DNA from: Metapseudomonas otitidis
Lineage (GTDB): Bacteria > Pseudomonadota > Gammaproteobacteria > Pseudomonadales > Pseudomonadaceae
Reading direction: 5' to 3'
DNA length: 64,000 nt
NCBI RefSeq assembly: GCF_900111835.1
Contig: NZ_FOJP01000011.1
Coordinates: 62,001 to 126,000, forward strand
The first letter of the stretch is position 1; each line of letters opens with the position of its first letter. The position numbers and the translations under genes were made by a program. The notes beneath the pieces are model-generated. The model had not been told where the DNA came from and did not search any database. It saw only the letters and a program-made list of their open reading frames with translations. Below are positions 56,441-64,000 of the stretch, in pieces.

Positions 56441-58092
56441 CCGGGCGAGCAGGCGCCTTCGTCGGGGCGTTTCAGCAGCAGGCTGAGCTGCTTCGGCGGC
56501 TGGTGCACCAGGCCGTCGTCCGACTCGCAGACGCGCTGGATGAAGTTGTCGGTGAACAGCAGCTTGCCGTGCACGAAGTGCTCGCCAGGCCGCAGGTTGG
56601 GGTTGTCGATCCGCGTGCCGAGGCGCGCCGCCAGCCAGGCGCCGACCTCGTAGTGGCTGATCCAGCGTTCGCTGGCCAGCTGCTGCAGCGGTGCCTCCGG
56701 CGCTTCGCGGGCGATGACGATCACCGGCACGTCGCTGACCTCCGGCACCAGGTCGTTGTGGCCCCAGTGGCCGTCCTCGCCCAGGCGCTGGCCGTGGTCA
56801 CCGGTGATCACCAGGTAGCGCTCGCCTTCGAGCCGGTCGAACGCCTCCAGCACCTCACCCAATAGCTCGTCCAGGTAGTGGATGGCGTTGTCGTAGGCGT
56901 TGGCCTGGTCGGCGGCGCTTTGGTCCGGCCAGGGTGCGACGCGGGCCTCGTGGCGGTAGTTGTTTGCGTAGGGCAGGTGCGCGGTGCGCAGGTTGAGCAC
57001 CACGAAGTTGCGCGGCCCCCAGTGCTGCTGGGCCAGCAGCTCCAGCAGGGTGCGGTCCTGGCGCTGGAGGAAGCGCAGCGGGTGGTCCTCGCGGGTGATC
57101 GACACGTCCAGGTAGCGGCTGCCCAGGTGCGCCAGCAGCTTGGACTCCTGGGAGGAGATCCAGTGGGTGCGGAAGCCGGCTTCCCGGGCGAAGCGGAACA
57201 GGTTGACCTGGCCGGTGCGCAGCAGCGGGTCCTGGCCGGGTTCGCGGATGGGGTTGAGCAGGTACGGCAGGCTCACGTCGGTGGCCACGCCGGCCGCCAC
57301 GCCAGGGCGCAGCAAGGCGTCGTGGTGGTCGCGCAGGTAGGCCTGCAGGCGCGGGGTGGTGTCGCGGTCGTAGCCGAACACGCCGAGCCGGTCGCTGCGC
57401 AGGGAGTCCGCCACCACCAGCCACACATGCCTGGCGCCGCTGGGCACGGCGCTCAGGCCGTAGGGCTGGAAGGGCGCCGGGGGCAGTTGCGCGTCCTCAC
57501 GCAGGGCCAGGCGCACCGCCCAGGCGGAGAAGGCGTTCAGGCTGTTGTGCAGGCCGCTGCGGGCCGGGCTGGGGACGAAGGCGTCGAGGTTGCGGTAGGT
57601 GGCGCGGTAGGGCTTGGACAGCAGCACCACGGCGATCAGCAGCAGCGCCCAGCGGCTCGAAGGCAGGCCCAGGGCCGGGCGCACCTTGAGGTGCAGGAGC
57701 AGCAGCGCCGTGTAGGGCAGGCCGACGCACACCAGCACCGGCCAGTGCTGGGTGAAGCTGTACAGCGCGGTGTCGCGCACCTCGGCCGAGTCGTTGAGCA
57801 GGGCCTGGATGTCGATGGCGCTCAGCGGTTCGCCGAAGAAGCTGATGTTGGCCAGCTGCATCACCTGCATCAGCGCGAACAGCAGCAGGATGCCCGCCAC
57901 CAGCAGCCGTTGGCCGCAGAGCCAGAGGGCGGCGCTGAACAGCCAGAGCACCGCCACGTAGCCCAGCTCCAGCTCGGCCCGGTTGCTGGGGGTGAACTGC
58001 TGCTGGAGGACGTCATCCGCCAGCAGCAGGCTGCAGCTCAGGGTGGCGAGCGCCGGCAGGGCCAGCCAGCGGCGCGTCGTCGGGCTGAGCAT
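56437..58092 (-). CDS. Inner-membrane sulfatase-like phosphotransferase/hydrolase
   Basis: The 551-residue protein has about five N-terminal membrane helices (to about residue 175) and a periplasmic alkaline-phosphatase-superfamily domain. The metal and nucleophile region reads VWLVVADSLRSDRLGVFGYDRDTTP, and the C-terminal metal site reads VITGDHGQRLGEDGHWGHND. Classical EptA proteins have a GETAR nucleophile motif, absent here, so the exact substrate (phosphoethanolamine, phosphoglycerol or another) is open. The start ATG at 58092 overlaps the PepSY stop (TGATG). Position next to a PmrA/B-like system suggests an envelope-modification enzyme. Confidence 0.82.
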   Translation of the reverse strand: MLSPTTRRWLALPALATLSCSLLLADDVLQQQFTPSNRAELELGYVAVLWLFSAALWLCGQRLLVAGILLLFALMQVMQLANISFFGEPLSAIDIQALLNDSAEVRDTALYSFTQHWPVLVCVGLPYTALLLLHLKVRPALGLPSSRWALLLIAVVLLSKPYRATYRNLDAFVPSPARSGLHNSLNAFSAWAVRLALREDAQLPPAPFQPYGLSAVPSGARHVWLVVADSLRSDRLGVFGYDRDTTPRLQAYLRDHHDALLRPGVAAGVATDVSLPYLLNPIREPGQDPLLRTGQVNLFRFAREAGFRTHWISSQESKLLAHLGSRYLDVSITREDHPLRFLQRQDRTLLELLAQQHWGPRNFVVLNLRTAHLPYANNYRHEARVAPWPDQSAADQANAYDNAIHYLDELLGEVLEAFDRLEGERYLVITGDHGQRLGEDGHWGHNDLVPEVSDVPVIVIAREAPEAPLQQLASERWISHYEVGAWLAARLGTRIDNPNLRPGEHFVHGKLLFTDNFIQRVCESDDGLVHQPPKQLSLLLKRPDEGACSPG

Positions 58093-58358
58093 CAGTCTTC
58101 GACCTCGGTCTTCACAGCCTTGCCGCTCACCGGGTCGTGGTAGATCTCCACCTTGCGGCGGTCCTTGTCGTAGCCGTAGATCTCGTAGCAGTTGCCGTCG
58201 GTGACCTTGAACTTGCGGATCTCGTAGCCCTGCTCGCGCAGGCTGGCCTGGAAGCGCTCCGGGTTCTGCCAGGTACTGCGCTCGGCTTCGGTGCAGGTGG
58301 GGCCGGCAACGGCACTGGCGCTGGCCAGCAACAGGGTGGGAAGCAGCAGGTATCGCAT
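58092..58358 (-). CDS. Small periplasmic PepSY-domain protein
   Basis: The 88-residue protein has a signal peptide (MRYLLLPTLLLASASAVAG) and one PepSY unit (FQASLREQGYEIRKFKVTDGNCYEIYGYDKDRRKVEIYHDP). Such proteins frequently neighbour QseBC/PmrAB-type systems and may affect sensor activity or periplasmic proteases. It heads an operon with the sulfatase-like gene and is divergent from the response regulator. Confidence 0.88.
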   Translation of the reverse strand: MRYLLLPTLLLASASAVAGPTCTEAERSTWQNPERFQASLREQGYEIRKFKVTDGNCYEIYGYDKDRRKVEIYHDPVSGKAVKTEVED

Positions 58359-58403
58359 GGGTGGGGCTCCTTTTCAGTGAGGGGCCCACCTTGTGGCGCG
58401 AAG

Positions 58404-58420
58404 CTTAACGAAGGCTTAGG
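58404..58420 (+). promoter_or_regulatory. PmrA-type box CTTAAC-N5-CTTAGG
   Basis: CTTAACGAAGGCTTAGG holds two CTTAA/CTTAG half-sites with an 11-base period, the arrangement of the PmrA/BasR box (CTTAA-N6-CTTAA). It lies in the 146-base gap between the PepSY gene and the response regulator, so it could serve autoregulation, the PepSY-sulfatase operon, or both. Confidence 0.6.
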
Positions 58421-58504
58421 GGGTAATGGCGCGTTACATTTGCCGGCTTTCCAAGCCGCAGCGAATTCCCATCATGACCGCCACCGAACGATGGAGAGCG
58501 CCCC

Positions 58505-59170
58505 ATGCGCGTGCTGCTGGTCGAAGATGATGCCGCCCTGGCCCAGGGCATTCGCGTGGCCCTGCGCAAGGAGGGCTACACCCTCGACTGGGTGGCCGAC
58601 GGCGTGGAGGCCGGCCATGCCTTGCGCAGCGAGGCCTTCGACCTGGTGCTGCTGGACCTGGGCCTGCCGCGCCAGGATGGCCTCACCCTGCTGCGCCAGC
58701 TGCGCAGCAGGCCGGAGACCCAGGTGCCGGTGCTGGTGCTCACCGCCCGCGACGGCAAGGCCGACCGCATCCAGGGGCTGGACGCCGGCGCCGACGACTA
58801 CCTGGTCAAGCCGGTGGACCTGGACGAACTCAAGGCCCGCATCCGCGCCCTGCTGCGCCGTTGCCAGGGGCGAGCGCAGCCGCTGCTGGAACATGCCGGC
58901 GTCAGCCTCGACCCGGCGACCCAGGAGGTGCGCTACCACGGGCAGACGGTGGCGATGACGCCCATGGAATACCAGCTGCTGCACCAGTTGCTGGTGCGCC
59001 CTGGGGCGGTGGTCACTCGTGAGCGCCTCAGCCACACCCTCTACGGCTGGAACGAGAGCGGCCCCGGCAACACCCTCGAAGTACTGATCCACAACCTGCG
59101 CAAGAAGCTCGACAGCGGCCTGATCCGCACTGTGCGCGGGGTCGGTTACCTGGTGGAGCGCGCGCCATGA
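58505..59170 (+). CDS. OmpR-type response regulator, PmrA/QseB-like
   Basis: The 221-residue regulator has a receiver domain with acidic Glu7, Asp8, Asp9, phosphorylation site Asp51 (VLLDLGLPRQDG) and Lys in YLVKPVDLDEL, then a winged-helix OmpR domain (ATQEVRYHGQTVAMTPMEYQLLHQLL). It overlaps the kinase gene by 4 bases. The upstream CTTAA direct repeat supports PmrA-like specificity. Confidence 0.9.
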   Translation: MRVLLVEDDAALAQGIRVALRKEGYTLDWVADGVEAGHALRSEAFDLVLLDLGLPRQDGLTLLRQLRSRPETQVPVLVLTARDGKADRIQGLDAGADDYLVKPVDLDELKARIRALLRRCQGRAQPLLEHAGVSLDPATQEVRYHGQTVAMTPMEYQLLHQLLVRPGAVVTRERLSHTLYGWNESGPGNTLEVLIHNLRKKLDSGLIRTVRGVGYLVERAP

Positions 59171-60570
59171 TCGCCATCCGCACCCGCATCCTCGCGCCGA
59201 CCCTGGCGCTGTTCCTGATCGGCAGCCTGGTGCTGGGCCTGCTGGCGGTGCGTGACAGCCACCGGGAAATCGAAGGCATCTACGACGCCCAACTGCTGCA
59301 GACCGCCCGCCTGCTGCAGGGCGTGCTGCGACAGCCGGGCCTGGAGCGCGCCGACTGGACGAGCCTGCGCCAGGCGCTGGACCAGGCCATGGAGCGCTCC
59401 GCAGAGGGCGTGCTGACCCACCCCTACGAGATCGACGTGGCCTTCCAGATCTGGTCCCGCGATGGCCGCCTGCTGCTGCGTTCCGACGACGCCCCGGCGC
59501 TGGAGAAACCCCCGGCGGTCGGCGTGCAGGATTTCATCGTCGACGGCCACGAATGGTGCGGCGTGCTGCTCGACGACGCCGAGCAGGGCCTGCTGATCTG
59601 GGTCGGCGAGCGCGACGACCTGCGCCAGGACCTGATCCAGCGCATCGTCCAGCATGCCTTGCTGCCCAGCTTGGTGGGGTTGCCGCTGCTGGCCCTGGTG
59701 ATCTGGCAACTGCTGGGCTGGGGCCTACGCCCGCTGCAGCGCCTGGCGCGGCAACTGCGCGCCCGCCCGGTGGACAGCCTGGAACCCCTGGCACGCGGCC
59801 CGCTGCCGCCCGAGCTGGAGCCGGTGCGCAGCGCCCTGGACCGCCTGCTGCAGCAACTGCGCAACCTGCTGGAGCGCGAGCGGCGCTTCATCGCCGATGC
59901 CGCCCACGAGTTGCGCACGCCCCTGGCCATTCTCGACATCCACGCCCGCAACGCCCGTCAGGCCGACAACGACCAGGAGCGCGACGAGGCCCTGGCCTTC
60001 CTCCAGCAGGGCGTGGGCCGCGCCACCCGCATCGCCAGCCAGCTGCTCACCATGGCCCGCCTGGAGCCAGAGATCGACACCCGGCAGCCCGTGGACCTGC
60101 CGGCCCTGGTGCGCGAGGAGCTGGCGGAGCTGACGCCGCTGGCCCTGCGCCAGGACGTGGAGTTGGTGCTGGAAGGGGAGCCCGCGTGCCCGGTGCAGGG
60201 CGAGGAAGCCTCGCTGTCGATCCTGTTGCAGAACCTCATCAGCAATGCCCTGACCTTCACCCCGCCCGGCAGCGAGGTGCGGGTGCAGGTGGACGCCCTC
60301 GGCCAGGGCGTGCGCCTGCGGGTCCTGGACCAGGGGCCGGGGGCCAGCGAGGCCGAATTGGCGCGCCTCTGCGACCGTTTCTACAGCGCCGGCAACCCCC
60401 AGGGTGCGGGCCTGGGGCTGGCCATCGTGGAGATGATCAGCCGCCGCCTCGGCGCTTCGTTGCGCTTGAGCAACCGCGCCGAAGGCGGCTTCTGCGTGGA
60501 GTTGCTGTTCCCGCTGTTGGGCGGCGCGCGACCAGGGGCCCCGCTGGAGGGCCTGGCCGGGCGTCGCTGA
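59167..60570 (+). CDS. Sensor histidine kinase, PmrB/QseC-like
   Basis: The 467-residue inner-membrane kinase has helices at about 8-28 and 162-183 flanking a periplasmic sensor. A HAMP-like linker is followed by the H-box FIADAAHELRTPLA with His247, then N-box QNLISNALTF and G-boxes (DQGPGASE, GAGLGLAIVEMISRRLG). It probably phosphorylates the overlapping response regulator. Signal unknown; PmrB-like kinases sense iron, acidity or cationic peptides. Confidence 0.9.
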   Translation: MIAIRTRILAPTLALFLIGSLVLGLLAVRDSHREIEGIYDAQLLQTARLLQGVLRQPGLERADWTSLRQALDQAMERSAEGVLTHPYEIDVAFQIWSRDGRLLLRSDDAPALEKPPAVGVQDFIVDGHEWCGVLLDDAEQGLLIWVGERDDLRQDLIQRIVQHALLPSLVGLPLLALVIWQLLGWGLRPLQRLARQLRARPVDSLEPLARGPLPPELEPVRSALDRLLQQLRNLLERERRFIADAAHELRTPLAILDIHARNARQADNDQERDEALAFLQQGVGRATRIASQLLTMARLEPEIDTRQPVDLPALVREELAELTPLALRQDVELVLEGEPACPVQGEEASLSILLQNLISNALTFTPPGSEVRVQVDALGQGVRLRVLDQGPGASEAELARLCDRFYSAGNPQGAGLGLAIVEMISRRLGASLRLSNRAEGGFCVELLFPLLGGARPGAPLEGLAGRR

Positions 60571-60573
60571 GGT

Positions 60574-61392
60574 TCAGTCGACGCTCAGGGTGCCCCAGAA
60601 GGTGTCGGTGGATGAGTAGGGGTAGGTCTTGCCGTCGTATTGCAGGGTCTTCTTCACCGTGCGCAGCGGCTTGTCGTCGTCGTCGCTCACCTGGGCGGAG
60701 AGGATCAGGTCGGCGAACCCGTGGCTGATCTTCGGGCCGATGGCCAGGGTCATCCGCGCGTGCTCGGAGCGGAAGCGGTCGTTGTTCACGCAACTGGTGC
60801 CCTGCACGGTGATCCACTCCCGCAGGTAGCCGGTGAATACCGGGCGCAGGGTGGCGGCCTCGCCGGGGACGAACAGCGTCAGCTCGTCGAACTGGCCCGC
60901 GTCCGGGCAACTGGGCCCACGGGCCTGGCTGCTGATCACCACGCCGAAGGCACGCACGTCCTTGGCCAGGCGGTAGCGCGCGGTGTCCAGCCAGAGGCTG
61001 TCGGCGCTGATCTCCAGCAGGGCGTCTTCTTCCAGGTTGCCTTCATGGCGCTCCAGGATGCGCCCGCTGGCGCTGTCCACCCGTGCCACCAGCAGGTGCA
61101 GCAGGCGTTCACCGGGCGTGCTACCGCTGGCGTCGCTGTCGTAGGCCAGGGCCACCACGCTCTGCCGGGCGTCGTCCGGCCAGCGCTTGCAGGCGGCGGC
61201 CACCAGCGGGCCTTCGCTGTCGTAGCTCGGCTGTTGCCAGCCTTTCTGGCCCAGTTGCTGGGCGATGCCGTTCAGCAATGCGGGTTCACAGGGCTGTGCA
61301 TCGCGGGCCCAGGCGGGGTTGGCCAAGCTGGCGGCGGCCGCCAGCAGCCAGGGCAGGGCGCGTAGCAGGGGGCGATGGAGGCGACGGTCCAT
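60574..61392 (-). CDS. Exported hypothetical protein
   Basis: The 272-residue protein has a signal peptide (LLRALPWLLAAAASLANPAWA) and four cysteines likely forming disulfides (AACKRW, GPSCPD, GTSCVN and QPCEP). I recognise no domain. ATG at 61392 is preferred because AGGA lies nine bases upstream; an ATG at 61428 lacks this. It converges with the kinase gene with a 3-base gap and may share an operon with the next exported gene. Confidence 0.7.
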   Translation of the reverse strand: MDRRLHRPLLRALPWLLAAAASLANPAWARDAQPCEPALLNGIAQQLGQKGWQQPSYDSEGPLVAAACKRWPDDARQSVVALAYDSDASGSTPGERLLHLLVARVDSASGRILERHEGNLEEDALLEISADSLWLDTARYRLAKDVRAFGVVISSQARGPSCPDAGQFDELTLFVPGEAATLRPVFTGYLREWITVQGTSCVNNDRFRSEHARMTLAIGPKISHGFADLILSAQVSDDDDKPLRTVKKTLQYDGKTYPYSSTDTFWGTLSVD

Positions 61393-61463
61393 GTGCGGGT
61401 GTCCTGAGTGGAGAGAAGGGTGGGGCATTCTAGCGCCCGGCGGGACTTGGCGGCGTACGCCGG

Positions 61464-61982
61464 TCAGCCGTCGAACACCTGGCAGCCGAAGTAGAACGTC
61501 CCGGGCGGCGACGCGCTGTCGGTGCCGACGAAGAAGGCATCCGGGAAGGGGGTGTCGTCGGAAGCCTGGCCGACTTCTTTGCGGTACTGCCCGCGTCCCC
61601 AGCCGCTGGTGTCCAGTTCATCCTTGGGCACGGGCTGCACGCCGGTCCTGCCGACGAAGGCTGCCAGGTCGCCGGTGGCTTGCGTGTAGAACACCGCGCC
61701 GCTGTCGCCCCGGTACCAGAGGGCGCTGATCGGCACGCCCAGCACCTCGACCGGTTGCGGCAGGCGGTACTCCAGGTCGATCAGGCCGTCTTCGTCATGG
61801 TCCACGGCGACGATGCCGTTGGCCTTGAACAGTGCCTTCACCGCATCGTCGCGGGCATCCAGCGGGGCCTGCTGGCAGGTCAGCGCCTTCTCCAGCGCAC
61901 CGGCCACCTGGGCGTCCAGCGCGAAGGCGGGTGAGCTGGCCCAGAGCAGGGCGAGGAGGGCAATGGGATTCCTGGGCTTCAC
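61464..61982 (-). CDS. Exported hypothetical protein
   Basis: This 172-residue protein starts with GTG (61982), supported by AAGGAG eight bases upstream. Its signal peptide is followed by a mature region with DHDEDGLIDLEYRLP, a calcium-binding-like acidic loop, and one late Cys. No family is recognised. It lies 71 bases upstream of the preceding minus-strand exported gene, probably in one operon. Confidence 0.65.
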   Translation of the reverse strand: MKPRNPIALLALLWASSPAFALDAQVAGALEKALTCQQAPLDARDDAVKALFKANGIVAVDHDEDGLIDLEYRLPQPVEVLGVPISALWYRGDSGAVFYTQATGDLAAFVGRTGVQPVPKDELDTSGWGRGQYRKEVGQASDDTPFPDAFFVGTDSASPPGTFYFGCQVFDG

Positions 61983-62185
61983 GGGACGGTCTCCTTGACG
62001 GTCAGCGGGCGGGCATTCTAGCGCGCCCATGGCCGCGTACCGTGATGCGCTGGGCGCTTCCGCATCGACCCCATCAGGCGGGGCCCCGACTGTTGCAGGT
62101 GAGGATCGGCCCCTTGCGCGCGGTTTGACGAAATGTTGATGAATGGAGGGCTAGCGTGACGGCTTTCCAACCCGAGGGTCACCCC

Positions 62186-62719
62186 ATGCCGTTGCCTCAC
62201 TCCACCGTCCCTGCCATGGCCTTCCTCCTGGCAGTGATGTTGTCACCCGCAGCAACGTCGGCCACCGCACAGCCGCCCGCCCAGGTCTTCGGCTGGATCG
62301 AGGAAGGGTTGCTGCTGCCGGAAAAGGCCTCCCTGAAGATCAAGCTGGACACCGGTGCGCTGACGTCCTCCATGGATGCGAAGGACCTCCAGCACTTCCA
62401 GAAGAACGGCGAGGACTGGGTGCGCTTCAAGGTGAAGGACAGCAACACCGGCAAGCCGGTGGCCATGGCGTTCGAGCGCCGCGTGGCGCGCAACGTCAAG
62501 GTCCGGGGCGCCGGGGGTGAGGAGCGGCGCCCGGTGGTCAAGCTGCGCATGTGCATCGGTAACCGCGTCTACAACGAGGAGTTCTCCCTGAAGGACCGCG
62601 GCAAGATGCTCTACCCGGTGCTCATCGGCCGCCACACGCTCCAGCATCTGGGCGCCGTGGACGTCTCCCGGACCTTCACCACCAAACCCCGCTGCGAGGG
62701 TGATAAGTCCGGGGGCTGA
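62186..62719 (+). CDS. Exported RimK/ATP-grasp-associated aspartic protease-like protein (PF05618 type)
   Basis: The 177-residue protein has a signal peptide (MAFLLAVMLSPAATSATA), then GWIEEGLLLPEKASLKIKLDTGALTSSMDA with the DTG motif of retropepsin-like proteases and RGKMLYPVLIGRHTLQHLGAVDVS. This matches the family once called ATP-dependent zinc proteases. It may process an envelope substrate. ATG at 62186 with GAGGG upstream is chosen over GTG at 62156. Confidence 0.85.
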   Translation: MPLPHSTVPAMAFLLAVMLSPAATSATAQPPAQVFGWIEEGLLLPEKASLKIKLDTGALTSSMDAKDLQHFQKNGEDWVRFKVKDSNTGKPVAMAFERRVARNVKVRGAGGEERRPVVKLRMCIGNRVYNEEFSLKDRGKMLYPVLIGRHTLQHLGAVDVSRTFTTKPRCEGDKSGG

Positions 62720-62782
62720 GAGGGGAGGTGGCGGCAAACAATCCACCGGGCTGTTCGGCAGATCGCTTGCCCACCACTGCGC

Positions 62783-63724
62783 TTAGGAGTGTGCGAGGTT
62801 CTGCCTGGCCCATTCCTCAGCCGTCGTCACGGGGATTCCTTGCTGCTCGTTGAACGTGCCTGGCTTCGGCCACGCGACACCCCGGCCTTGTGCGAACACC
62901 GCGCGGTATTTCTTGATGTGGTGGGTGGGGTCCTTCTCCAACTCCAGGATCAGATGCTCGACGGTCCACACGTTGCGTTTGAAAGGGCGCCCCAGCACTC
63001 GCTCGAGCATGCCCGCGACCTGCCCATAGGTAACGGTGTCGCCTGAGAGGTAGATGATCTGGTTGCGGAAGCGCGGCTCGAAGAAAACGATCTCGGCGGT
63101 CAGGGCACCGATATCATCCGGCGTCGTGAGCGTGACGCTGTTTTCGAGGCTGCCCAGTGCGTTCAGGGTGTCGTTTTCGAAGTCGACCACCTCGAACACC
63201 GGCTCGAAAAGGAAGCTGGTGAACATGCCCGTCGAAATGATCACCCACTCGGTTTTGTCCTGGGCGCGAAGCAGCTCGCGCACATCGAGTTGCGCATCGA
63301 ACAGGTCCTGGGGGCTGCCCCGGCCGATCACTTCGAAGTCCACGCCAAACTGCCAGGGGAAATAGCGCTTCACGCCCGACTTCAGCGCTGCCGTCGCCAG
63401 TTTCATGGGTGTTTCACGGCCTGCGACCATGCCTGCGCACCCTATTACGGTGTCGAACCGTGCGAACACCTCAGCGAGTTGATCGATCGAGTCGTTCACC
63501 AGGTCTGCGGCGACCATCTGGATGCCCAGACTCCGCAGCTCATCGATCTCCACCTTCTTCTCGGGCACTTGGGTGTTGATGGTCGAGTCCCTCAGCAGGA
63601 CGCTGATCTGGGAGCCGGGCGCGCGCTGCGCTACGCGCGCAAGATTGCGCAAAACGGGTAGGCCGAGTTCACCGGCGCCTAGAACGAGAATTGATTGGGG
63701 AGCAAGCTGTGCCACTTCGGTCAT
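62783..63724 (-). CDS. NmrA/isoflavone-reductase-like NAD(P)-binding protein
   Basis: This 313-residue Rossmann-fold protein carries ILVLGAGELGLPVLRNLAR (13-31), with no catalytic YxxxK pair, as in NmrA-like redox sensors. Later it has KRYFPWQFGVDFEVIGRGSPQDLFDAQ and TEWVIISTGMF. The ATG at 63724 gives the natural start; upstream in-frame sequence overlaps the divergent HxlR gene. Such genes often sit opposite HxlR regulators and respond to quinones or aldehydes. Confidence 0.85.
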   Translation of the reverse strand: MTEVAQLAPQSILVLGAGELGLPVLRNLARVAQRAPGSQISVLLRDSTINTQVPEKKVEIDELRSLGIQMVAADLVNDSIDQLAEVFARFDTVIGCAGMVAGRETPMKLATAALKSGVKRYFPWQFGVDFEVIGRGSPQDLFDAQLDVRELLRAQDKTEWVIISTGMFTSFLFEPVFEVVDFENDTLNALGSLENSVTLTTPDDIGALTAEIVFFEPRFRNQIIYLSGDTVTYGQVAGMLERVLGRPFKRNVWTVEHLILELEKDPTHHIKKYRAVFAQGRGVAWPKPGTFNEQQGIPVTTAEEWARQNLAHS

Positions 63725-63814
63725 CTCCGAATTCGTTGTCGATAAGATGAGCAAATGCTTGCATGCTTCGGCAGCACCCGTAAGAAGGCACACGCGTGAT
63801 ACCAGGGGGAAGAA

Positions 63815-64000
63815 ATGACCGATCAGGAAATACTTGGACAGGCGGAAATCATCTGCCAGACGCTCCGAGAAGACGACGATGGCGTCAGGCGGGAGGTGCT
63901 CGCCCACGCAGGCAGTCGCTGGTCATTGGGCATCCTGCACGCCCTGGGCGTGTACGGCACGATGCGCCACGCGGAGATAAAACGGCAGATGGCTGGCGTA
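63815..64000 (+). CDS. HxlR-family regulator, N-terminal fragment (cut by window edge)
   Basis: From the ATG at 63815 the first 62 codons encode MTDQEILGQAEIICQTLRED and then AGSRWSLGILHALGVYGTMRHAEIKRQMAGV. The RW-x-L-x-IL and F/M-R-x-x-E-I/L pattern marks the HxlR winged helix. Cys14 may be a redox switch as in QorR/HypR-type members. It is divergent from the NmrA-like gene, its probable target. GGGGGAAGAA precedes the start. The C-terminal half lies outside the window. Confidence 0.85.
   Translation, partial: MTDQEILGQAEIICQTLREDDDGVRREVLAHAGSRWSLGILHALGVYGTMRHAEIKRQMAGV

Noticed and set aside
56437-58092. Naming the sulfatase-like gene eptA
   Set aside because: The GETAR nucleophile motif of phosphoethanolamine transferases is missing; the VADSLRSDRL region fits the wider sulfatase/phosphotransferase group only.

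Overview
The window looks like chromosomal DNA of a Pseudomonas in the P. resinovorans / P. otitidis / P. aeruginosa sphere. It is very GC-rich. The phenylacetate cluster has the gene order I remember for P. putida (paaX, paaY, then paaFGHIJK and paaABCDE plus a DUF485/permease tail). The type VI secretion cluster has the H3-type layout, and catRBCA, a QhpABCD amine dehydrogenase operon and a MexT-like LysR regulator are also present. These taxonomic statements rest on recalled family and gene-order knowledge, not on a database search.

Layout. 1-3987 (minus strand) holds paaABCDE, the ring 1,2-phenylacetyl-CoA epoxidase, followed by the cut-off start of a DUF485 protein. 4357-25992 is a complete type VI secretion locus. 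A PAAR-like DUF4280 gene, a MORN-repeat gene and vgrG form its left edge. tssBC-hcp-tssEFG-clpV run leftward and tssJKLMA run rightward from a shared promoter region near 18.3 kb. Between clpV and vgrG is an AT-rich patch with two unrecognised genes, one of which carries a nucleic-acid-deaminase signature. 26001-27648 holds DUF1428, VOC and secreted hypothetical genes. 27685-33886 (minus strand) is the other half of the phenylacetate operon, paaFGHIJK. The T6SS and its neighbours therefore sit inside what is normally one paaF-to-paaE block. paaY and paaX follow on the plus strand.

35907-42352 supplies phenylacetate from amines: a phenylacetaldehyde dehydrogenase and the quinohemoprotein amine dehydrogenase operon qhpA-D-C-B. 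Then come an acyl-CoA synthetase with an AraC regulator, a VOC/LysR divergent pair and a SulP transporter. catR with catBCA (catechol ortho-cleavage) follows, then a MexT-like regulator, an MFS exporter with an AraC-type regulator and a DUF1624 membrane protein. Next is an envelope-modification locus (sulfatase-like membrane enzyme and PepSY protein divergent from a PmrA/PmrB-like two-component system with a PmrA-type box). The right end has three small exported proteins, an NmrA-like protein and a truncated HxlR regulator at the edge.

Functionally, aromatic amines are oxidised by QhpABC to aldehydes, by the aldehyde dehydrogenase to phenylacetate, and by the Paa enzymes to acetyl-CoA and succinyl-CoA. 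Catechol enters through CatABC. The most novel-looking material is the low-GC effector-like pair beside vgrG. No tRNA, rRNA, CRISPR array or intact transposase was seen.
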